DNA from: Chlorobium sp.
GTDB lineage: Bacteria > Bacteroidota > Chlorobiia > Chlorobiales > Chlorobiaceae
Assembly: GCA_026193435.1 (NCBI GenBank)
Contig: JAPHUN010000180.1
Span: 1-11,022, forward strand
DNA: 11,022 bases
Direction of reading: 5' to 3'
Part shown: one piece after another, positions 5,625-11,022 of the stretch
Layout of the letters: each line of letters starts with the position of its first letter
Position numbering within the stretch: position 1 is the stretch's first letter
The notes under the pieces: model-generated
Databases searched by the model: none
Seen by the model: the letters and a program-made list of their open reading frames with translations, nothing else
What the model was told of the DNA's origin: nothing
Position numbers and translations under genes: made by a program

Positions 5625-7304
5625 TCACAGCCTGTTCACAGCGCTGAGCACCGCCTTGATCGACGCAAGACTGATGTTGGAATCAATTCCCGCGCCTATC
5701 GACTCTCGTCCTCCCTCCTCTTTTATCCGTATATAGGCAAGGGCTTTGGCATCGGCTGTGTGACCGATAGAATGTTCCGCATACTCGTCAACACTGAAAA
5801 CAAGACCGGTCTGCTGCATCATTCCCCTCACAAACGCATCAACCGGCCCGTTGCCATTGGCAGTAAAAGAACGCTCGGTACCGTTGTACTGAAGAATGCA
5901 TGAGAGAGTTGTCGAGACCTCATCGTCACGTTCAGGATCCTGATCCTCCCATTTGATAGTGCATTTTTTCATAAGATACGGGTCATGCATGCGTATATAC
6001 TCTTCATGAAACAGCTCACGAATCTCTTCTGGGAGAAGCTCACGTCCGGTAGTGTCAACCTTTGACTGTACCGCCGAACCGAAATGAGGCTGCATCCATT
6101 TCGGAATTTCATATCCGAAATCATTTTCCATGATATACGCCACGCCGCCCTTGCCGGACTGACTGTTGATCCTGACAATCGCTTTATAGGAACACCCTAC
6201 ATCCCGAGGATCAATAGGAAGATAGGGGACATTCCAGCAGTTGTTTCCCGATGCCCTGATCGCCTTCATGCCCTTGTTGATCGCATCCTGATGGGAACCT
6301 GAAAAAGCCGTGTAGACAAGCTCTCCGGAATAGGGCTGCCGGGGATGAATGCTCATTCGTGTATTCTTCCGGTACACGTCGCTGATATGGGCAAGATTCG
6401 TAAAATCCAGCTCGGGATCTACTCCCTGAGTACACAGATTAAGCGCCATAGTGACAATATCAAGGTTCCCGCATCGTTCGCCGTTGCCGAAAAGCGCGCC
6501 TTCCACACGATCAGCACCAGCCATGACCGCAAGCTCTGCAGCAGCTACTGCTGTGCCTCGATCATTATGTGTATGAACACTGATAATCACCGCTTTACGC
6601 TCCCTGATGTTTCTGCAGAACCACTCAATGCGATCCGCAAATATATTAGGCGTCGACATCTCAACAGTCGACGGCAGGTTGATAATTATCGGATCGCTTT
6701 CCGATGCGCCCCACTCATCCATAACAGCATGAGTGACCTCGAGCGCGTAATCGATCTCTGTACCGGTAAAACTTTCAGGGCTGTACTGAAATCGAATCCC
6801 CTCATTACCAGACGCCTCTTTCAATTCACGAACAAGCCGTGTTCCATCCATGGCAATGCGCTTTATCTCGTCGCATCCCATCCTGAAAACGACATCCCGC
6901 TGCACGGTCGATGTTGAATTATAGAGATGTACGATAGCATTGCCGACACCCTCAAGCGCATCGAATGTTTTGCGGATCAGATGCTCTCTTGCCTGAGTAA
7001 GCACCTGTATCGTCACATCTTCAGGTATCAGATTCTCTTCGATCAACCGCCTGACAAACTGAAACTCAACTGCGGCCGCCGAAGGAAAGCCGACTTCGAT
7101 CTCTTTGAATCCGATATCGACAAGAAGCCTGAACATCTCGACTTTTTCATCGACACTCATAGGAACCGGAAGTGCCTGGTTGCCATCCCTCAAATCAATA
7201 CTGCACCAGTGAGGCGCTTTTGTAATTCTCTTATCGGGCCATGTTCTGTCCTCTATATCCACAGCCGGGTATGCCTCATACTTCCCGTAGTTCATAGTCG
7301 CCAT
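5625..7304 (-). CDS. leuA: 2-isopropylmalate synthase LeuA (long, type 2 form)
   Basis: Catalyses the first committed step of leucine synthesis: acetyl-CoA plus 2-ketoisovalerate gives 2-isopropylmalate. The protein is 559 residues with the chosen start. The N-terminal TIM-barrel DRE domain has DLRDGNQAL (37-45, metal-binding Asp), HTHNDRGTA (244-252, metal-binding His pair) and GNGERCGN (273-280). A subdomain around 410-450 leads to a C-terminal LeuA allosteric domain (about 450-559) with GNGPVDAF (484-491) and GAGIDSNIS (538-546), where leucine normally binds for feedback inhibition. Length and motifs fit the yeast/Mycobacterium-like type rather than the E. coli type. ATG at 7304 was chosen because GGAGA (7311-7315) lies 6 nt upstream and homologues begin near MNxxKY; an upstream in-frame ATG at 7346 falls at the attenuator terminator. 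Expression is probably controlled by the leader at 7335-7485. Confidence 0.95.
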   Translation of the reverse strand: MATMNYGKYEAYPAVDIEDRTWPDKRITKAPHWCSIDLRDGNQALPVPMSVDEKVEMFRLLVDIGFKEIEVGFPSAAAVEFQFVRRLIEENLIPEDVTIQVLTQAREHLIRKTFDALEGVGNAIVHLYNSTSTVQRDVVFRMGCDEIKRIAMDGTRLVRELKEASGNEGIRFQYSPESFTGTEIDYALEVTHAVMDEWGASESDPIIINLPSTVEMSTPNIFADRIEWFCRNIRERKAVIISVHTHNDRGTAVAAAELAVMAGADRVEGALFGNGERCGNLDIVTMALNLCTQGVDPELDFTNLAHISDVYRKNTRMSIHPRQPYSGELVYTAFSGSHQDAINKGMKAIRASGNNCWNVPYLPIDPRDVGCSYKAIVRINSQSGKGGVAYIMENDFGYEIPKWMQPHFGSAVQSKVDTTGRELLPEEIRELFHEEYIRMHDPYLMKKCTIKWEDQDPERDDEVSTTLSCILQYNGTERSFTANGNGPVDAFVRGMMQQTGLVFSVDEYAEHSIGHTADAKALAYIRIKEEGGRESIGAGIDSNISLASIKAVLSAVNRL

Positions 7305-7334
7305 TATTTTTCTCCACTTTATTGTCAGTAAAAC

Positions 7335-7369
7335 AAAAAAAGCCACCGACCCTTGTGAGGCAGGTGGCT
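7335..7369 (-). terminator. Intrinsic terminator of the leuA attenuator
   Basis: On the transcribed strand a stem AGCCACC (7369-7363) pairs with GGTGGCT (7347-7341). Inside is a further CCT/AGG pairing (7360-7358 with 7353-7351) closed by a CACA loop. The stem is followed by six more T residues (7340-7335). It lies between the leader peptide and leuA, 30 nt upstream of the leuA ATG, so it would stop transcription before the structural gene. The 5' arm overlaps the 3' strand of the antiterminator (7353-7366), so the two structures exclude each other. Confidence 0.88.
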
Positions 7370-7423
7370 ACATATGCCGGTATTTCTGTTCAAGAAATCT
7401 CTTACAACGCACCTTTCCCACAA
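7353..7423 (-). promoter_or_regulatory. Antiterminator helix of the leuA attenuator
   Basis: Two nested pairings form one helix in the leader RNA. UUGUGGG (7423-7417) pairs with CUCACAA (7359-7353), seven pairs with one G-U. AGGUG (7414-7410) pairs with CACCU (7366-7362), five pairs. They are separated by a 2x2 internal loop (AA / GC). Both 5' elements lie inside codons 21-26 of the leader ORF, and both 3' elements lie inside the terminator hairpin. A ribosome stalled on the leucine codons (7438-7458) leaves this helix free to form and blocks the terminator. A ribosome reaching the stop codon (7402-7404) would cover the 5' strand and allow termination. The pairing is read by eye and no folding energy was computed. 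Confidence 0.75.
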
Positions 7424-7485
7424 CGGCCTTCCTGTGTTAGCAGCAAACCGCTCAGAAGAGGACTATGTAGAGTAATTCCTTGCAT
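7402..7485 (-). CDS. Leucine-rich leader peptide (leuL-like) of the leuA attenuator
   Basis: A 27-codon ORF, ATG at 7485 and TAA at 7404-7402, located 97 nt upstream of the leuA start. Seven of the 27 residues are Leu, and five fall in the run LLSGLLL (residues 10-16), encoded by CTT, CTG, TTG, CTG and CTA. The cluster sits about 18 nt upstream of the antiterminator 5' strand, the spacing needed for a stalled ribosome to leave that strand free. The peptide itself probably has no function; its translation measures charged leucyl-tRNA. No Shine-Dalgarno is visible before the ATG, but weak initiation sites are the rule in this window. It is analogous to, not homologous in sequence with, enterobacterial leuL. 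Confidence 0.8.
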   Translation of the reverse strand: MQGITLHSPLLSGLLLTQEGRCGKGAL

Positions 7486-7528
7486 AATGAAATAAATATA
7501 CTAAATCGATTTGAACTTAAAACTACTC

Positions 7529-7534
7529 TGTCAA
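7529..7534 (-). promoter_or_regulatory. Candidate -35 box of the leuA leader promoter
   Basis: A perfect TTGACA is present on the transcribed strand 44 nt upstream of the leader peptide ATG, in the gap after the lipoprotein gene. No good -10 lies at 16-18 nt; the best AT-rich match, TATATT (7500-7495), is 28 nt away. Either the -10 is divergent (AATCGA at 17-nt spacing) or the true promoter is different. A small CCCTTTAGGG hairpin (7545-7554) lies just upstream. Confidence 0.35.
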
Positions 7535-7579
7535 CCATATCGTTCCCTTTAGGGTACCGCTATGTATTTATTCCGCGAT

Positions 7580-8650
7580 TCAATTGCTTCCCGCTTTCAG
7601 ACGCATCAGCAGTCTGTTTCTGCTGTCAAACAGTTCCAGTGTTTTCCCGCTGATTTTCCATCCGGTCGTCTTCCTGAGTGCGGCAAGAAATGCCTTTTCT
7701 ATTTGACCTGAACTGCCGGGGCACGCCATGCGTGTGGTAGAGAGCTTTGAGAATGACAGTCCTGATCCCGAGTGTTTATATGACCCCATAAGGCTGTTGC
7801 ATCCTGTATATCCCTTGAAACTGTTACCATATGTCGACAGCACGAGATTGGGTGCTTTTCCGCTCACTTTCAAGAGATCGGAACTTCCGGAAATAGCTGT
7901 CACTTTCCAATAGATTCCGTAGAGGGCGACTGCCGGACTACCGGGATTCCTGCAGGTACCTCGAGGCAGGAAACGCTTGAAATTCTGAACGATAATGTGC
8001 TCTCGGGATGCCGCTCCGGCTTCCGGTTTTCTCATGGAAAACCTCCCCGAGAGCTTTGCCAGCAAAGGCTTTCCCGGTCCGGAACGCAAAGCAAGATACT
8101 GTTTTTCAATAGAGCTGTTCGGCGTTGCAAAAACCAGCGGATAGTTTTTTCCGGTACGACACTCCCTGAACGTATAGGCATCAGCCATATAAAGAAACAT
8201 ACCGTTCATGGTCAGGGGACCGGAGAGGAAATCCACAAATGAGGTCTTTCTCAGACTGTAGTCCAGATTTGAAACAATTTCATTGCCCCGCTGGTCCAGC
8301 AGCCGTATCTCGTTTCCTGAAATATACCGGAACTGCAGCGGCCACTTTTCTCCGTTATTCAATACCAGACGGCCACTTTTCCGGTTCCATCGTCCAAGAT
8401 CATACTCGACTTTATTACCACCGCCCTGCACTCCGACTGAAACACGTTTCAGGCGAAACGTTCCATCGTCAAAAAGCGTGACCGTAAGCTTTTGCAACGT
8501 GCACTCTGCGCAGGGAATCGCGCCTGCATAGGTAATGTTTTTCCCGTATACTCCTGCGGAAGGCGGCACATCCGGCTTTGTATATTTGCCTTGACACCCT
8601 GCCATGGCAAAAAGCAGTACAATACTCAAAACAGCGGCAGCATAACGCAT
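7580..8650 (-). CDS. Outer-membrane-type lipoprotein with NlpE-like and META (HslJ-like) domains
   Basis: A 356-residue predicted lipoprotein. The signal peptide ends in lipobox AMAGC with the lipidated Cys at 19. Residues about 35-135 resemble the NlpE N-terminal domain: YAGAIPCAECTLQKLTVTLFDDGTF has the characteristic CxxC (C47/C50) and is followed by beta-rich sequence ending NLDYSLRK. NlpE in enterobacteria activates the Cpx envelope-stress kinase and senses copper or surface contact. Residues about 245-353 match the META/HslJ (DUF306) domain: YWKVTAISG, then TGCNSLMGSY (C284), TTRMACPG (C310), AFLAAL and LELFD. The middle part (about 140-240) is unassigned. An NlpE-META combination is plausible as an envelope-stress lipoprotein, but the role is unknown here and no Cpx partner is in the window. 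The start is supported by GGGGAG (8657-8662) 6 nt upstream of the ATG and a TATACT -10-like box at 8701-8706. Confidence 0.85.
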   Translation of the reverse strand: MRYAAAVLSIVLLFAMAGCQGKYTKPDVPPSAGVYGKNITYAGAIPCAECTLQKLTVTLFDDGTFRLKRVSVGVQGGGNKVEYDLGRWNRKSGRLVLNNGEKWPLQFRYISGNEIRLLDQRGNEIVSNLDYSLRKTSFVDFLSGPLTMNGMFLYMADAYTFRECRTGKNYPLVFATPNSSIEKQYLALRSGPGKPLLAKLSGRFSMRKPEAGAASREHIIVQNFKRFLPRGTCRNPGSPAVALYGIYWKVTAISGSSDLLKVSGKAPNLVLSTYGNSFKGYTGCNSLMGSYKHSGSGLSFSKLSTTRMACPGSSGQIEKAFLAALRKTTGWKISGKTLELFDSRNRLLMRLKAGSN

Positions 8651-8656
8651 ACTTGA

Positions 8657-8706
8657 CTCCCCGATCTATTACATGGAATATCTTGATCAACTATCCGGAC
8701 AGTATA
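8657..8706 (-). promoter_or_regulatory. Candidate -10 box and Shine-Dalgarno of the lipoprotein gene
   Basis: On the transcribed strand a TATACT hexamer (8706-8701) could serve as a -10 box. GGGGAG (8662-8657) sits 6 nt before the ATG and is one of the few good Shine-Dalgarno sequences in the window. The -35 is unclear; only a T-rich run lies at the expected distance. The gene is isolated from the upstream tRNA by the terminator at 8810-8856, so it needs its own promoter. Confidence 0.4.
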
Positions 8707-8809
8707 GCGAGCAAAAAAGAAATATAAAAACGGATACGCTCTCTCTACAGAGCACCTGCTTTTTCTGGTGGAATGACCGGCATGCAAAGGAAGGCGATTT
8801 CGGTATATA

Positions 8810-8856
8810 AAATCAAAAAAGCAGCAGCACGTTATGTACTCCTGCTTTTTTGATTT
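8810..8856 (-). terminator. Strong intrinsic terminator of tRNA-Asn
   Basis: A perfect 15-bp inverted repeat has arms AAATCAAAAAAGCAG (8810-8824) and CTGCTTTTTTGATTT (8842-8856). Beyond a G-G mismatch, the inner part adds a five-pair stem (AGUAC/GUGCU with one U-G) around an AUAAC loop. On the minus strand the GC part of the stem is followed by six T, fitting termination of the tRNA whose 3' end is 1 nt away. The A-tract and T-tract symmetry means it could also work on the plus strand, though no plus-strand gene ends here. Confidence 0.88.
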
Positions 8857-8857
8857 G

Positions 8858-8929
8858 CTCCGCGAGTAGGACTCGAACCTACAACAACCTGGTTAACAGC
8901 CAGGTGCTCTACCATTGAGCTATCGCGGA
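8858..8929 (-). tRNA. tRNA-Asn (anticodon GTT)
   Basis: The full cloverleaf can be drawn. The acceptor stem is TCCGCGA paired with TCGCGGA. The D-arm is GCTC...GAGC with AATGGTA in the loop. The anticodon stem is CCTGG/CCAGG with loop CTGTTAA and anticodon GTT at 8897-8895. The variable loop is short. The T-arm is GTAGG/CCTAC with loop TTCGAGT. The discriminator base is G. The 3' CCA is not encoded (the next bases are CAA), so it must be added by nucleotidyltransferase. Length is 72 nt without CCA. Confidence 0.97.
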
Positions 8930-8962
8930 ATGTCCCGCCGGCATCCGCTCTTTAAGCGGTGA

Positions 8963-8992
8963 ATAATATACATCTCTTTTCACTATTCGCAA
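8963..8992 (-). promoter_or_regulatory. Probable sigma70-type promoter of tRNA-Asn
   Basis: On the minus strand TTGCGA (8992-8987) is followed after 16 nt by TATATT (8970-8965); the overlapping TATTAT at 8968-8963 is an 18-nt alternative. This gives a transcript start about 30 nt upstream of the mature tRNA 5' end. The leader includes a five-pair hairpin CCGCT/AGCGG (8945-8949 with 8955-8959), which could sit just before the RNase P cleavage site. Confidence 0.5.
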
Positions 8993-9072
8993 ACTGATTT
9001 CAAACCATTTCGATGTGAAAATCGAAAAAAAAGCAAGAAGACTCCCGTTTTTTTCTTTTTACAGGTAAGATT

Positions 9073-9101
9073 TTGTAAATTCATGTTCTTTTATGTATAA
9101 A
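9073..9101 (+). promoter_or_regulatory. Candidate promoter of the yceD-rpmF-plsX operon
   Basis: TTGTAA (9073-9078) and TATAAA (9096-9101) are separated by exactly 17 nt, a good sigma70-type match. The expected transcription start, near 9108, would fall at or just before the GTG/ATG start of yceD, giving a leaderless or nearly leaderless message. Other promoters further upstream are possible. Confidence 0.4.
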
Positions 9102-9108
9102 GGGCTCA

Positions 9109-9639
9109 GTGAAAATGGTTACAGAGAAGGGAGTGATCGGGATCAGGATTGCAGGTTTAAGCGAAGGTGTGCACGAGTATGATTTCGCCTGCAAAGCATC
9201 GGATTTCAAAAATCCTGAACTTGCCGAGCCGGCCTTTTGTAACGAGATCCGGGTGCGAATTGCAGCAGTCAGGACCGAAGGGGAAATGACTGTCGATATC
9301 GAAACAAAAACCGTTGCGGAATTCAGTTGCGACAGATGCCTCGAACCGCTGAAAAAAGAACTGACAGGAAAGTACCGGATTTTGTTTGCTTTCAGTGACA
9401 CAGGCGCACTTTCTGAAGAGAGTGATGAGAACTATCGTGCGCTCGACAGAAATGCCGTCACTGTAGACCTGACTGAAGATGTGCGTGAAACATTGCTTCT
9501 GTCAAAACCTATGAAGGTTGTCTGCACCGACAAGTCCGCTTGTACCCTGTATCAGGAAAGCTCGCCTCGGAATGCAGACCATGAAAGTGAGACAGTAAGT
9601 CCGTGGAAAGAATCACTTGAAAAATTGAAGGGCAAGTAA
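9109..9639 (+). CDS. yceD: YceD/DUF177 family protein, 23S rRNA accumulation protein homologue
   Basis: A 176-residue protein of the DUF177 (YceD) family, whose gene almost always sits immediately upstream of rpmF, as it does here. In other bacteria and plastids the family is linked to 23S rRNA accumulation; the mechanism is not settled. The signature is EFSCDRCLEPL near residues 71-81, with the CxxC pair C74/C77. After it comes an acidic stretch (residues about 100-126) with VDLTEDVRETLLLSKPMKVVC, typical of the family. The C-terminus is polar and ends SLEKLKGK. The start may be GTG at 9109 or ATG at 9115; AGGG at 9101-9104 is close to the GTG. The gap to rpmF is 32 nt. It is probably the first gene of an operon with rpmF and plsX. 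Confidence 0.88.
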   Translation: MKMVTEKGVIGIRIAGLSEGVHEYDFACKASDFKNPELAEPAFCNEIRVRIAAVRTEGEMTVDIETKTVAEFSCDRCLEPLKKELTGKYRILFAFSDTGALSEESDENYRALDRNAVTVDLTEDVRETLLLSKPMKVVCTDKSACTLYQESSPRNADHESETVSPWKESLEKLKGK

Positions 9640-9671
9640 TAAAAAGAAGTTTATAATCAATATCTACTGTT

Positions 9672-9863
9672 ATGGCCACACCTAAAGCGAAAGTATCAAA
9701 GTCAAGAAGGGATAAAAGACGTGCACAGTTCACTGCTCGCAGCAAAGCAGCTGAAACGGTTACCTGCCCGAATTGCGGAGAACCGACACTGCCTCACCGC
9801 GCCTGTCGTCATTGCGGACACTACCGCGGCAGAGCCGTCACAAAAAAATCCTCTAACAGCTGA
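9672..9863 (+). CDS. rpmF: 50S ribosomal protein L32
   Basis: A 63-residue basic protein of the large ribosomal subunit. It begins [19 protein letters not shown], the usual L32 start with its Arg/Lys-rich extended tail. It carries a zinc-ribbon pair CPNC (C32/C35) and [10 protein letters not shown] (C45/C48), so this is the zinc-binding form of L32. Length is normal. It lies between yceD (32 nt gap) and plsX (23 nt gap), the conserved bacterial order. The Zn-dependent form in a genome with a Zur-znu system means a Cys-less paralogue might exist elsewhere, but none is in this window. Confidence 0.97.
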   Translation: MATPKAKVSKSRRDKRRAQFTARSKAAETVTCPNCGEPTLPHRACRHCGHYRGRAVTKKSSNS

Positions 9864-9886
9864 GCAGAACATAACCGGACTCTAAG

Positions 9887-10912
9887 ATGCTGACAATTGC
9901 TGTTGACGCAATGGGAGGAGATAACGCCCCGCAATGTGTGGTGGAAGGAACGATCCAGACTCTTCGGGAAACAAACAACAGACTTGAGATTTTATTGATT
10001 GGTCAGGAGGAAAAGGTACAGCCTCTTCTTGACGCTCATGACACACAAGGTCTTAACCTGCGGTTCATGCACGCACCTGAAGTGATCACCATGACTGACG
10101 TTCCTGCTATCGCTGTCAAGACCAAGCAGAACTCCTCTCTCGTCAGAGGCTTGCTGTTGTGCAAGGAAAAGAAGGCTGACGGCTTCATAAGCGCAGGTAA
10201 TACCGGCGCTCTGATGGCAGCCTCGCTGTTTATTCTCGGGCGTCTTCCCGGAGTGCTGCGTCCAACCATAGCGGCCTATTTCCCGAGACTTGCTCCAGGC
10301 CTGACAAATGTTGTCGATGTGGGGGCTAATGTTGACTGCAAAGCCGAGAATCTCGTCCAGTTTGCTGAAATGCTGACAATATATCAGCGTGATGCCGCTG
10401 ACATGGAAAAACCTTTGACAGGACTTCTGAATATAGGCGAAGAAGACAACAAAGGCCCTGAAGTGCTCAAACAGACTTACCGTCTGCTGAAAGAAGCGGA
10501 CAGAAAAAACAAGATCAACTTTGCCGGGAATATCGAAGGCAATGACATTCTTTCTTCCAAAGTGTCCATAATTGTCTGTGACGGTCTTGTCGGAAATACT
10601 CTTTTGAAATTCGGAGAGAGCATTCCTGAATTTCTGAGCTCTATTTTTAAACCTTCCCTGAACGAACTGGTTGTTTCCGGAAAACTTGACCCTGAGGCTG
10701 CCGAGCTGACGGGCAGTGCTTTCAAAAAAATGTTCAAGCCGTTCGATGTCGAGAGATTCGGCGGCGTGCCTTTCCTCGGCGTTGACGGCATTTCAATTGT
10801 CGGTCATGGGCGATCATCTGCAAAGGCAATCATGAACATGATCTATATGGCCGAACATATGATCGAAAAACAGGTAAATCAGCATATTGCTGAAGCGCTG
10901 GCCGTTACATAG
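9887..10912 (+). CDS. plsX: Phosphate acyltransferase PlsX
   Basis: A 341-residue peripheral membrane enzyme that makes acyl-phosphate from acyl-ACP for PlsY in phospholipid synthesis. The start [12 protein letters not shown] (residues 4-15) is the family hallmark. Further conserved blocks are [14 protein letters not shown] near residues 76-89, [17 protein letters not shown] near 97-113 and [17 protein letters not shown] near 143-159. [11 protein letters not shown] lies in the middle, [10 protein letters not shown] lies near 218-227, and the GLVGNTLLK and [17 protein letters not shown] blocks are near the C-terminus. Length is typical and no key region is missing. It is third in the yceD-rpmF-plsX group, with only 23 nt after rpmF. 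In many bacteria fabH follows directly. Confidence 0.97.
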   Translation: MLTIAVDAMGGDNAPQCVVEGTIQTLRETNNRLEILLIGQEEKVQPLLDAHDTQGLNLRFMHAPEVITMTDVPAIAVKTKQNSSLVRGLLLCKEKKADGFISAGNTGALMAASLFILGRLPGVLRPTIAAYFPRLAPGLTNVVDVGANVDCKAENLVQFAEMLTIYQRDAADMEKPLTGLLNIGEEDNKGPEVLKQTYRLLKEADRKNKINFAGNIEGNDILSSKVSIIVCDGLVGNTLLKFGESIPEFLSSIFKPSLNELVVSGKLDPEAAELTGSAFKKMFKPFDVERFGGVPFLGVDGISIVGHGRSSAKAIMNMIYMAEHMIEKQVNQHIAEALAVT

Positions 10913-11022
10913 CCGGAAATATCCAACCTCCCGGATCCTGCTATTCCTGATAAACAGAACGGCCTCAGTATCCCCGTGATCAGAGCGTGTCCTTATTAGT
11001 AGTTTAATACCATCATTTATGA
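10913..11022 (+). other. Intergenic tail after plsX, possible start codon of next gene
   Basis: These 110 nt contain no recognised gene or strong terminator. The last four bases are ATGA, with an ATG at 11019-11021 that could be the start of fabH, the usual neighbour of plsX, but only one codon is visible. No Shine-Dalgarno is evident before it, which does not argue against it in this window. Confidence 0.25.

Noticed and set aside
6345..6917. 190-codon plus-strand open frame opposite leuA
   Set aside because: The minus strand encodes conserved IPMS motifs across the whole stretch; the plus frame has no recognisable domain.
7305..7346. Upstream ATG extending LeuA by 14 residues
   Set aside because: It lies in the U-tract and stem of the attenuator terminator. 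The ATG at 7304 has a GGAGA at good distance and gives the normal length.
7330..7490. T-box riboswitch as the regulator of leuA
   Set aside because: No AGGGTGG-type T-box sequence or specifier-loop architecture was found; the Leu-rich ORF and exclusive stems explain the region better.

Overview
The window looks like a chromosomal segment of a green sulfur bacterium (Chlorobiaceae; Chlorobium or Prosthecochloris type). This is an inference from protein style, moderate GC, weak Shine-Dalgarno sequences before most genes, and short GC-rich or AT-rich dispersed-repeat-like intergenic sequences. No marker gene here proves the taxon.

Layout. Positions 1-210 hold no gene, only two near-perfect GC-rich palindromes. 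From 211 to 8929 everything reads on the minus strand. In order of plus coordinates these are: fluC/crcB (fluoride exporter) with a small two-helix membrane protein upstream; a 445-residue HAD-type phosphatase-like protein of unknown role; the high-affinity zinc uptake operon zur-znuA-znuC-znuB; a repeat-rich spacer; leuA (2-isopropylmalate synthase) with a long regulatory leader; a lipoprotein joining an NlpE-like and a META/HslJ-like domain; and tRNA-Asn(GTT) with a strong terminator. From about 9073 the direction switches to plus, with the conserved cluster yceD (DUF177), rpmF (L32), plsX. The window ends where the next fatty-acid gene (probably fabH) would be expected.

How the genes work together. 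The Fur-family regulator is the first gene of the zinc operon. It overlaps znuA by up to 67 nt, znuA overlaps znuC by 4 nt, and a small palindrome sits between a -10-like box and the regulator's start. This suggests a zinc-sensing autoregulated unit: binding protein, ATPase and permease. yceD-rpmF-plsX links a ribosomal protein to phospholipid and fatty-acid synthesis, as in many bacteria.

The most informative non-coding element is upstream of leuA. A 27-codon leader ORF carries a leucine cluster (LLSGLLL). It is followed by an intrinsic terminator and by a two-part 12-bp helix that excludes that terminator and begins inside the leader ORF. Together they form a complete leucine attenuator of the classical ribosome-stalling type.
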